Shown here piece after piece: positions 27,546 to 36,913 of a stretch of DNA of 64,000 nt (position 1 is its first letter; each line of letters starts with the position of its first letter). Under the pieces are notes generated by a model that did no database searches, was not told the DNA's origin, and worked only from the letters and a program-made list of their open reading frames with translations. The translations under genes were made by a program, and so were the position numbers. Origin of the DNA: Streptomyces venezuelae (GTDB lineage: Bacteria; Actinomycetota; Actinomycetes; Streptomycetales; Streptomycetaceae); assembly GCF_008642315.1 (NCBI RefSeq), contig NZ_CP029192.1, forward strand, positions 4,278,001-4,342,000, read 5' to 3'.

Positions 27546-27673
27546 GGCCCTCACACTCCTTCCGTTCCCCCGAAGCAGGTCCCCCGTGGGCCGTGCTCCG
27601 TGCGTGACAGGGGGATGCCCTCGCGCGCACCGGCGCAAAGCAGAGTTGAGGAACTCCAGAGGTTCGGCGCAGG

Positions 27674-28879
27674 ATGACGGCCATGACCTCCACTTCCGGG
27701 AGCGGGCGCCCGCTGCTCAATCGCCGCCTCGCCGAGTTCGGTACGACGATTTTCGCCGAGATGTCCGCCCTCGCGGTGTCCACGGGCGCGATCAACCTGG
27801 GTCAGGGGTTCCCGGACACCGACGGTCCCGAGGCCGTGCGGGAGGCGGCGGTGCGGGCGCTGCGCGACGGCCGCGGCAACCAGTACCCGCCGGGGCCCGG
27901 CGTCCCCGAGCTCCGCACGGCGATCGCCGAGCACCAGCTCTCCCGGTACGCGCTCTCGTACGACCCCGACCGCGAGGTCCTCGTGACGGCGGGCGCGACC
28001 GAGGCCATCGCGGCGTCGCTGCTCGCCCTCGTCGAGCCCGGCGACGAGGTCATCGCCCTTGAGCCCTACTACGACTCGTACGCCGCCTCGATCGCCCTCG
28101 CGGGCGGCACCCGCGTCCCGGTCACCCTGCGCCCCGGCGAGGGCCGCTTCCGCCTGGACCTGGACGAGCTGCGCGACGCGGTCACCGACCGCACCCGCCT
28201 GATCCTCCTGAACACCCCGCACAACCCGACCGGCACGGTCCTCACCCGCGCCGAGCTCACCGAGATCGCGAACCTCGCGGTCGAGCGCGACCTGCTCGTC
28301 GTCACCGACGAGGTCTACGAACACCTCGTCTTCGACGACGCCGAGCACATCCCGCTCGCCACCTTCCCCGGCATGCGCGAGCGCACGGTCAGCATCGGCT
28401 CGGCGGGCAAGACGTTCTCGTTCACGGGCTGGAAGGTCGGCTGGATCACCGCGTCGCCCGAGCTGGTCTCCGCGGTCCGCTCGGCCAAGCAGTTCCTCAC
28501 GTACGTCTCCTCGGGCCCGTTCCAGTACGCCGTGGCGGAAGCGCTCGCCCTCCCCAACTCCTACTTCGACGACTTCCGCGCGGACATGCGGGCCAAGCGG
28601 GACCTGCTGAGCGAGGGCCTGACGGCGGCGGGCTTCGACGTCTACCGCCCGGCGGGCACGTACTTCATCACGACCGACATCACCCCGCTCGGCCTCGCCG
28701 AGAGCGACGGCTTCGCCTTCTGCCGGGCGCTGCCGGAGCGGGCCGGCGTCGTCGCCATCCCGAACGCCGTCTTCTACGACCACCGGGACGCGGGCGCTCC
28801 GTTCGTGCGCTTCGCGTTCTGCAAGAAGACGTCCGTCCTTGCGGAGGCGGTGACGCGCCTCAAGTCACTGGCGGGCTGA
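27674..28879 (+). CDS. PLP-dependent aminotransferase (class I/II)
   Basis: Transfers amino groups; 401 residues, full length. The PLP lysine is in SIGSAGKTFSFTGWKVGW; substrate and cofactor features are INLGQGFPDTDGP at the N terminus, TAGATEAIAASLLAL, NTPHNPTGTVLT and VVTDEVYEHLVF. This subgroup includes succinyldiaminopimelate and kynurenine/methionine aminotransferases, so the substrate stays open. Starts at ATG 27674; an in-frame ATG at 27683 is an alternative. Confidence 0.92.
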   Translation: MTAMTSTSGSGRPLLNRRLAEFGTTIFAEMSALAVSTGAINLGQGFPDTDGPEAVREAAVRALRDGRGNQYPPGPGVPELRTAIAEHQLSRYALSYDPDREVLVTAGATEAIAASLLALVEPGDEVIALEPYYDSYAASIALAGGTRVPVTLRPGEGRFRLDLDELRDAVTDRTRLILLNTPHNPTGTVLTRAELTEIANLAVERDLLVVTDEVYEHLVFDDAEHIPLATFPGMRERTVSIGSAGKTFSFTGWKVGWITASPELVSAVRSAKQFLTYVSSGPFQYAVAEALALPNSYFDDFRADMRAKRDLLSEGLTAAGFDVYRPAGTYFITTDITPLGLAESDGFAFCRALPERAGVVAIPNAVFYDHRDAGAPFVRFAFCKKTSVLAEAVTRLKSLAG

Positions 28880-28902
28880 GGCTCGGTCCCACCGGACGCC
28901 GA

Positions 28903-28942
28903 GAGCCCGGCGGGGAGGACTGACATCCTCCCCGCCGGGCTC
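28903..28942. terminator. Terminator between convergent genes
   Basis: A perfect 17-base-pair stem (GAGCCCGGCGGGGAGGA and complement) with a six-base loop, between the aminotransferase stop at 28879 and the YbjN stop at 28964. It can serve both. Confidence 0.8.
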
Positions 28943-28963
28943 CCACCTGCGTACGGGCGGCCC

Positions 28964-29512
28964 TCAGGCCTCGTCGTCGCCCGGCTTCTCGCCGGTCTCG
29001 CCCTCGGCGGAGTCGACCTCGGACTCCAGGCCGAGCTGCTCGACGAGCCAGCGGTCGAACTCGATCGCGGCGCGCACCCAGCTGACGGTCGACGACACGA
29101 AGTGCTCCAGCGAGACGCCGGTGCCGATCAGCATCTGCGCCTCGCCGATGAGGCGGACCGTGCCGTCGTCGTGCGTGTGGCTGTAGACCTTCGGCCACAG
29201 CGTCCGGCGGTTCCAGTCGTCGATCGACTCGAGAAGCTGCTGCTTCTCCTCGATCTGGTGGGGCCGGTCGTAGAACGTCCGCACCGAGAAGACCTGCTGG
29301 TCGCCCTCGCCGCGGAACATGAAGTACGTGCGGAACTCCTCCCACGGCGCCGCGAGGTCGCCCTCGTCGTCGACGACGTGCTTGAGCTCCATCTGGTCCA
29401 GGAGCTGCTTGACCAGGTCCTGGTCGGGGACGACGGGGCCCGCCGGTCCTGCGCCCTGCTGCGGTTCGGGCTGGCCCCCGAAATTCGGAATCGAGGACGG
29501 GTCGATGCTCAC
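28964..29512 (-). CDS. YbjN-domain protein
   Basis: A 182-residue protein with the YbjN fold, which resembles a type III secretion chaperone. Core features are WEEFRTYFMFRGEGDQQVFSVRTFYDR and MLIGTGVSLEHFVSSTVSWVRAAIEFDRWL. The molecular role is unclear in actinomycetes. Starts at GTG 29512 after GAAGGGA. It lies downstream of clpB on the same strand but beyond a very strong hairpin, so it is a separate unit. Confidence 0.85.
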   Translation of the reverse strand: MSIDPSSIPNFGGQPEPQQGAGPAGPVVPDQDLVKQLLDQMELKHVVDDEGDLAAPWEEFRTYFMFRGEGDQQVFSVRTFYDRPHQIEEKQQLLESIDDWNRRTLWPKVYSHTHDDGTVRLIGEAQMLIGTGVSLEHFVSSTVSWVRAAIEFDRWLVEQLGLESEVDSAEGETGEKPGDDEA

Positions 29513-29632
29513 GTACTTTGTCCCTTCGTATGGATGGGCCCATCCTCTCCCAGGATGGGGCCCCCGGGGCAAGCCCGGCCCCGCGACTGCCGGGTTTCCG
29601 CCGTTCGCCGACTGCGGACAAGCCATGGCTGG

Positions 29633-29697
29633 TCGCGCAGTTCCCCGCGCCCCTGAGGGGCGCTGCGCGCCCCTCAGGGGCGCGGGGAACTGCGCGA
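29633..29697. terminator. Very strong hairpin after clpB (dispersed repeat, copy B)
   Basis: A perfect 31-base-pair stem with a three-base TGC loop. The left arm contains the dispersed element also seen at 20571 and 42863; here both arms are present. It begins 57 bases after the clpB stop in the direction of transcription and probably terminates clpB. Confidence 0.85.
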
Positions 29698-29754
29698 GGA
29701 CGGACCACTGCCCGCGGACGGGCACCGAGCGCCCCCGGCAGACGGGATGCCGGC

Positions 29755-32373
<2,619 letters not shown>

Positions 32374-32448
32374 GTGCGTCTCTCCTCCTTACGGGTCCGA
32401 CTACGGCTCCGACTCATCGCGGGCTCTGACTTGCCCAACGTACACAAA

Positions 32449-32469
32449 GTTGAGTCTATTCCACTCAAG
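32449..32469 (-). promoter_or_regulatory. HAIR operator of clpB
   Basis: On the minus strand it reads CTTGAGT-N7-ACTCAAC, matching the HspR consensus CTTGAGT-N7-ACTCAAG at 13 of 14 positions. It lies 76 bases upstream of the clpB start and 50 bases upstream of the divergent oxidoreductase gene. Confidence 0.9.
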
Positions 32470-32518
32470 GGGGACCCGGGAAGTCCGGGCGGCCTCCGGG
32501 CGGCTAAGTTCCGTACCC

Positions 32519-32956
32519 ATGGCACCCACGACCACCGCGAGCCGACGCGTCGACCTGTCCGACCCTCCCGAGCCCTACCTCAGCTTCTGGCGGGAACGGC
32601 GCGTCTGCACGCTGACGACCCTGCGCCCGGACGGCACGCCGCACGTGGTGCCGGTCGGTGTGACGTACGACCCGGAGGCGAAGGTCGCCCGGGTCCTCGC
32701 CCGCAGGACGAGCCGCAAGGTCGCGCACGTCCTCGCGGCGGCGGACGCGGAGGGACCCGGGGCGCGGGTGGCGGTCTGCCAGTTCGAGGGCAGGAACTGG
32801 GCGACGCTGGAGGGGCTCGCGCGGATCCGTACGGAACCGGCGGAGATAGCGGAGGCGGAGCGCCGGTACGAGGAGCGCTACGGGCGGCGTCCGTCCCCGA
32901 ACCCCGACCGGGTCCTGATCGAGATCAGCCTGACGAAGGCGCTGGGCAAGGTCTGA
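32519..32956 (+). CDS. PPOX-fold, probable F420- or FMN-dependent oxidoreductase
   Basis: A 145-residue split-barrel flavin-fold protein. The signature RVCTLTTLRPDGTPHVVPVGVTYD near the N terminus, then ARRTSRKVAHVLAA and VAVCQFEGRNWATLEGLARI, is typical of F420-dependent PPOX enzymes. Start ATG 32519 has no good ribosome site and TAAGTT lies just upstream, so the mRNA may be leaderless. It is divergent from clpB across the HAIR box; whether HspR also affects it is unknown. Confidence 0.85.
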   Translation: MAPTTTASRRVDLSDPPEPYLSFWRERRVCTLTTLRPDGTPHVVPVGVTYDPEAKVARVLARRTSRKVAHVLAAADAEGPGARVAVCQFEGRNWATLEGLARIRTEPAEIAEAERRYEERYGRRPSPNPDRVLIEISLTKALGKV

Positions 32957-32985
32957 GTACCCCGCCCCCTCCTCGTGACACACCA

Positions 32986-33025
32986 CAGCGGCGCCACCGT
33001 GTTCAGGTCCACGGTGGCGCCGCTG
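32986..33025. terminator. Terminator between convergent genes
   Basis: A perfect 16-base-pair stem (CAGCGGCGCCACCGTG and complement) with an eight-base loop, between the PPOX gene and the Rieske-like gene. It ends the peptide/Rieske-like operon on the minus strand. Confidence 0.8.
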
Positions 33026-33069
33026 CTGGGGGAAGTACCTGCGCGATTTACAACGACGGGGGAATCGCG

Positions 33070-33426
33070 TCAGGCACTGCGGGGGGTGGCTGTGATGTTG
33101 TCCGGGACGCTCACGGCGTCCGGGCCCTGCTGTTCCTGCTGCCCGACCATCTGGTGGTCGCGCCGGTCGAGATTGACGAAGACCATCCCGTACCGAATGG
33201 CACACCGCACCGGCTGCGGCGCACCGCGGGGCCGCCGCAGGCACCGGTAGGCCCGGATCTCCTCCTCGTCGTCACGGGTGACGACGATCGGCTCACCGAG
33301 CAAGGTCACCATCAACGAGTCGCCGCGGTGGGGGATCGCGGTCACAAGGTCGATGAAGTGCCATCCGGATCGATAGGCGGTGGCCATTTCACGGCGGAAA
33401 GTGCGGTCGTCGGGAGGGGTGCTCAT
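33070..33426 (-). CDS. Small degenerate Rieske-like protein
   Basis: A 118-residue protein without a secure family. The middle resembles the N-terminal Rieske domain of ring-hydroxylating oxygenases: GWHFIDLVTAIPHRGDSL, VTLLGEPIVVTRDDEEE, YRCLRRPRGAP, then CAIRYGMVFVNLD. Normal Rieske domains have CxH and CxxH; here the corresponding sites read C-L-R and C-A-I-R, so both cysteines remain but both histidines appear replaced by arginine, and the spacing is short. The ATG overlaps the stop of the DIVW peptide gene (ATGA), so the two are translated together. The catalytic part of an oxygenase is absent. Function unknown. Confidence 0.65.
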   Translation of the reverse strand: MSTPPDDRTFRREMATAYRSGWHFIDLVTAIPHRGDSLMVTLLGEPIVVTRDDEEEIRAYRCLRRPRGAPQPVRCAIRYGMVFVNLDRRDHQMVGQQEQQGPDAVSVPDNITATPRSA

Positions 33427-33722
33427 GCTTCGACCGTCCCCTCTGCCACAGGCGCCACGGCATTGTTTTCAGCCGACTTGGCACCCCAGACGATGTCGCT
33501 CGCCGAAACCGAGGTCCAGACAATGTCGCCCGCCTTCGGGGACGACCAGACGATGTCCTGTGTCACCGCCCCCGGGTCGGCGGCGGCCGAGTCGGAATTC
33601 CCGGCTCCTGAACCAAGACCAAGGCCACTGAACGCACTGATGGCCAACCCAACGGAGAAGGTACCGACAAGTACCGAGCGAAGCTTTCCCTTGCACATAG
33701 CGGGCTTCGTCCTCACTTCCAT
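33423..33722 (-). CDS. 99-residue exported-looking peptide with three DIVW repeats
   Basis: I do not recognise this family. A basic start (MEVRTKPAMCKGK) is followed by a hydrophobic segment (about 15-39, LRSVLVGTFSVGLAISAFSG) resembling a Sec signal, then Gly/Ser/Ala and a possible cleavage region near SAAADP. Residues 56-85 are three decamers beginning DIVW at 56, 66 and 76 (DIVWSSPKAG, DIVWTSVSAS, DIVWGAKSAE). GGGGGAG precedes the ATG. The stop overlaps the next gene. It could be a secreted repeat peptide, a modified peptide precursor, or a signal; none is shown. It is divergent from regulator 1. Confidence 0.7.
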   Translation of the reverse strand: MEVRTKPAMCKGKLRSVLVGTFSVGLAISAFSGLGLGSGAGNSDSAAADPGAVTQDIVWSSPKAGDIVWTSVSASDIVWGAKSAENNAVAPVAEGTVEA

Positions 33723-33749
33723 CGCGACTCTCCCCCGGCCTTCCAAGAC

Positions 33750-33768
33750 GATGGCTCATTCAGCCATC
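33750..33768. promoter_or_regulatory. Dyad in the divergent peptide/regulator gap
   Basis: GATGGCT, five bases, AGCCATC: a perfect seven-base inverted repeat about midway between the DIVW peptide gene (start 33722) and regulator 1 (start 33830). It is well placed to be a shared operator. Confidence 0.5.
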
Positions 33769-33829
33769 CGAACACCACAGAAGAGATGCATCATGTTCCT
33801 GCACGTTCAGGACCCTGGGGGGTGGAGGC

Positions 33830-34819
33830 ATGACAACAAAACGCACAATTGGGGCACATCCGCACTCCGTGGTTGAACTCTGCGCCGATGGCAAGCGGCT
33901 TTACGCCAGCGCCCTGCGCTCCGGGCGGGTCCGCCGCAGCGAAGCGGAGCCCGCTCCCTGCCTGATGGAATTCGCTCTCCTGCACCCCGACCCGGAAGAT
34001 CCCGAGTGGCTGCGGCCGGCTTCGCCCACTGCCGTGCTCGCGCAGCGCCTCCACCCCATCGAACGCGAGATCCTGCAACGCAGATCGCATGCCATCGAAC
34101 TGACCGATGCCTTTGAGCCATTCATGGCCATCAGTGCCCTGGACCGGCCGGCAGATCACGCCATCACTGTCCTGGAAGGCGCCACTCGGATCAATGCGGC
34201 CATCGATGTCGCCACCGCAGAGTGCCAGTCCGAAATTCTCACGGTCCAGCCGGGGGGCGGCCGGAGCGAAGCGGTTCTGACCGAAGCGGTGCAACGCAGT
34301 CAGGGCATCATCGAGCGCGGCATCACCATGCGCACCTTGTACCAGCACACCGCCCGGCACAGCCAAGGCACCATCGCCTATGCCGAGTACATGAGGCAGG
34401 GCAAAGTCGAGGTGCGCACGCTGGAGGAGCTCATAGAGCGGCTGATGATCTTCGACCGGTCCGTCGCCTTCATTCCCGCGCAGGACGACCGCCAAGTCGC
34501 CCTCGAACTGCGCCACGGCGGACTGGTCGCCTACCTGGCGAAGGTCTTCGAGCAACTCTGGCGCCGCGCGTCACCCCTCCTGGACGAGGCGCCCTACGAC
34601 CCGCCCACCGGGGGGATCACGGGAGTCCAACGCTCCATAGCCAAACTCCTCGTGGAGGGCCACGTCGACGAGGCCATAGCCCGGCGGCTCGGCATGAACG
34701 TCCGTACCTGCCGCGCCCACATCGCCAAGATCGCCGCCGCCCTCGGCAGCGGCAGCCGCGCACAACTCGGGTACCTGATCGCCCAGTCGGGGATCCTCGA
34801 CCAGGACCACCCGAAGTGA
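33830..34819 (+). CDS. TrmB/LuxR-type regulator 1
   Basis: A 329-residue regulator, first of four tandem paralogues. The N-terminal part recalls a TrmB-like winged helix (ELCADGKRLYASALRSGRV, then EFALLHPDPEDPEWLRP). The middle is a PLD-like sensor region seen in Streptomyces TrmB-type proteins: ILTVQPGGGRSE, MRTLYQHTARHS, EVRTLEELIERLMIFDRSVAFIPA. The C terminus is a LuxR-like helix-turn-helix (about 262-322: AKLLVEGHVDEAIARRLGMN, then RTCRAHIAKIAAALG). Such regulators often lie beside peptide natural-product genes. It is divergent from the DIVW peptide. The ribosome site GGTGGAGG is very close to the ATG. Confidence 0.75.
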   Translation: MTTKRTIGAHPHSVVELCADGKRLYASALRSGRVRRSEAEPAPCLMEFALLHPDPEDPEWLRPASPTAVLAQRLHPIEREILQRRSHAIELTDAFEPFMAISALDRPADHAITVLEGATRINAAIDVATAECQSEILTVQPGGGRSEAVLTEAVQRSQGIIERGITMRTLYQHTARHSQGTIAYAEYMRQGKVEVRTLEELIERLMIFDRSVAFIPAQDDRQVALELRHGGLVAYLAKVFEQLWRRASPLLDEAPYDPPTGGITGVQRSIAKLLVEGHVDEAIARRLGMNVRTCRAHIAKIAAALGSGSRAQLGYLIAQSGILDQDHPK

Positions 34820-35796
34820 ACCCCGGCCCCCACGACCACGGTCCGGACGAGCTGTGCGACGCGGGTTCGGAGCTGTACGCGCGCGCCCTGCGCGAGGGCC
34901 ACGTACCGCGCGAGGACACCGAACTCCTGCCGTGCCTCGTCCGCTTCGGGCTGCTGCACCCCGCCCCGGAGAACCCGGGCCGGCTCCTCCCCACCCCGCC
35001 CGCCCTCGCCCTCCCCCGGCTCCGCGCGGCCATCCAGGAACACGTCGCCGCGGAGGTGCGCCGCGAGGTGCGCCTGGCCGAGCAGTTCGAACCGCTCCTG
35101 GCGATCGCCCGCGACGGCCGGCCACCGGTCACGGACCCCTCCGTCACCGTCCTGAACGGATTCCCCCGCATCCGGCAGGCCGTCACCGACGCGCTGAACG
35201 CGTCCAGCCAGGAGTCGCTCGCCATACAGCCCGGCGGGGCACGGCTCGCCCGGGACCTGGCCCAGTCGCATCCGATCGCGCAGGGCCTGCTCTCCCGCGG
35301 CGGCCGGATGCGGACGCTGTACCAGCACACGAACCGCCACTCGCTCCCCGTTCTGGCCTACTACGAACAGTTGCAGGGCGACGCGGAGGTCCGCACCCTG
35401 GACGAGGTGACCGAGCGGCTCTTCATCTTCGACCGCACCGTGGCGTTCATCCCGGCGAACAAGGACCGCAGCAAGGCCCTCGAACTCCGCCACCCCGTCC
35501 TCATCGACTACCTCGTCAGCATCTTCGAGCGCCTCTGGCGTCCGGCCACCCCCCTGTTCCCGCAGCCGGCGCGGCTCCCCGCGGACAACGGCATCACCAA
35601 CCGGCAGCGCACCATCGGGGTGCTGCTCGTCGAGGGCCACACGGACACCGAGATCGCCGAACGCCTCGGCATGAACGTACGCACCGCACGCGCCCACATC
35701 GCCCGGCTCGCCGCCACCCTCGGCAGCCACAGCCGCGCCCAGCTCGGCTACCTCATCGGCAAATCCGGCGTACTCAACCGGGACGACCACGCATAG
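34816..35796 (+). CDS. TrmB/LuxR-type regulator 2
   Basis: A 326-residue paralogue of regulator 1. Starts at GTG overlapping the TGA of regulator 1 (GTGA), so the pair is coupled. Same order: ELCDAGSELYARALREGHV, sensor segment AIQPGGARLA / MRTLYQHTNRHS / FIFDRTVAFIPANKDRS, and helix-turn-helix GVLLVEGHTDTEIAERLGMN / RTARAHIARLAATLG. Its last 67 bases before position 35760 are identical to the matching part of regulator 3, evidence of recent duplication or gene conversion. Confidence 0.75.
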   Translation: MNPGPHDHGPDELCDAGSELYARALREGHVPREDTELLPCLVRFGLLHPAPENPGRLLPTPPALALPRLRAAIQEHVAAEVRREVRLAEQFEPLLAIARDGRPPVTDPSVTVLNGFPRIRQAVTDALNASSQESLAIQPGGARLARDLAQSHPIAQGLLSRGGRMRTLYQHTNRHSLPVLAYYEQLQGDAEVRTLDEVTERLFIFDRTVAFIPANKDRSKALELRHPVLIDYLVSIFERLWRPATPLFPQPARLPADNGITNRQRTIGVLLVEGHTDTEIAERLGMNVRTARAHIARLAATLGSHSRAQLGYLIGKSGVLNRDDHA

Positions 35797-35800
35797 AATC
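35791..35800 (+). promoter_or_regulatory. Putative -10 element before regulator 3
   Basis: GCATAGAATC overlaps the stop codon of regulator 2 and lies about 40 bases before the GTG of regulator 3. The identical decamer lies at 36872, a similar distance before regulator 4. TAGAAT is a good -10 hexamer. No clear -35 is seen. Confidence 0.4.
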
Positions 35801-35838
35801 ACCGGCCGTTCGGACCGACCGGCAGGGAGGAGTACAGC

Positions 35839-36813
35839 GTGCCCGTGGAACACATACCGCACGGAGCGGAGGACCTCTGCGAGCCGGGGGCCGCCGTCTA
35901 CGCCCGCGCCCTGCGCGAAGGCAGGGTCAGCGGCAGCGACGCCGAACCGGCGCCCTGCCTCATCGACTTCGGCCTCCTCCACCCCGGCCCGGACGACATG
36001 ACGTGGCTGCACCCGACCGCGCCGGCCGCCGCCCTCCCCATGCTCCTGCGCCCCATCGAGGACCGGCTCGCCCGCCACCGACGCCGCGAGGACGACCTCA
36101 CCACGCTGTTCGAGTCGTTCATGGAGCTCGGCGGCGCCTCCCCGCCCGACGAGGAGAGCCCCGCCCTCAGCGTCCTGCTGGGCGGCCCCCGGATCCAGGC
36201 CGCCCTCGAGCACGCCGTCGGCGAGGCCGACCACGAGGTGCTCATCATCCAGCCCGGCGGCGAACGGCCGCCCGAGGCGCTGGTCCACATCGGCAATCGT
36301 CAGCAGATCATCCTGTCCCGCGGCGTCCGGCTGCGGATGCTCCGCGTGCACACGGCCCAGCAGTCCTCCGCCGAACTCGCCTACCTGGCCCGGCTGACCG
36401 GCGACATCGAGGCCCGCACCCTCGAAGAGGTCACCGAACGCGCCTTCGTCTTCGACCGGACCACCGCCTTCCTCGCAGCCGGCACGGGCGACAGCATCGC
36501 CCTCGAACTGCACCACCCGGCCCTCGTCGAGTACTTCGCCACCACCTTCTGGCGCCTGTGGCGCCTGGCCAAACCCCTGTGGCCCCGCGCCGCACCCCAG
36601 CCGTCCGACACCGGCGTACCCGCCCGCCAGCGCGCCATCGCCGGCTACCTCGTCGAAGGCCTCACCGACGCCGAGATCGCCGAACGCCTCGGCATGAACA
36701 TCCGGACCGCACGCGTCCACATCGCCCGGCTCGCCGCCACCCTCGGCAGCCACAGCCGCGCCCAGCTCGGCTACCTCATCGGCCGGTCCGGAATCCTCGA
36801 CCAGGCGCACTGA
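35839..36813 (+). CDS. TrmB/LuxR-type regulator 3
   Basis: A 324-residue paralogue starting at GTG after GGGAGGAG. Domain order is as in the others: EDLCEPGAAVYARALREGRV, sensor segment LIIQPGGERPP and MLRVHTAQQS, where the usual MRTLYQHT is altered to LRMLRVHT, then FVFDRTTAFLAAG and helix-turn-helix GYLVEGLTDAEIAERLGMN. The altered sensor motif suggests a changed ligand. A 59-base stretch (36513-36571) is identical to one in regulator 4. Confidence 0.75.
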   Translation: MPVEHIPHGAEDLCEPGAAVYARALREGRVSGSDAEPAPCLIDFGLLHPGPDDMTWLHPTAPAAALPMLLRPIEDRLARHRRREDDLTTLFESFMELGGASPPDEESPALSVLLGGPRIQAALEHAVGEADHEVLIIQPGGERPPEALVHIGNRQQIILSRGVRLRMLRVHTAQQSSAELAYLARLTGDIEARTLEEVTERAFVFDRTTAFLAAGTGDSIALELHHPALVEYFATTFWRLWRLAKPLWPRAAPQPSDTGVPARQRAIAGYLVEGLTDAEIAERLGMNIRTARVHIARLAATLGSHSRAQLGYLIGRSGILDQAH

Positions 36814-36871
36814 CGCCCCGTCCAGAAGCAGTCACTTCACCTATGGGATTCGGCCCGGCCACTCCCACCCT

Positions 36872-36881
36872 GCATAGAATC
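36872..36881 (+). promoter_or_regulatory. Putative -10 element before regulator 4
   Basis: GCATAGAATC, identical to the element before regulator 3, 33 bases upstream of the regulator 4 ATG. The two matching sites suggest a duplicated promoter. Confidence 0.4.
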
Positions 36882-36913
36882 GCGACGCTTCAACCAGGCA
36901 GGAGGGGGCTCGC

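Noticed and set aside
33423-33722. Lanthipeptide or lasso-peptide precursor
   Set aside because: There is no LanM/LanB, lasso cyclase, YcaO or radical-SAM gene nearby, and the repeat has few Cys. A modified peptide is still possible, but no known class is supported.
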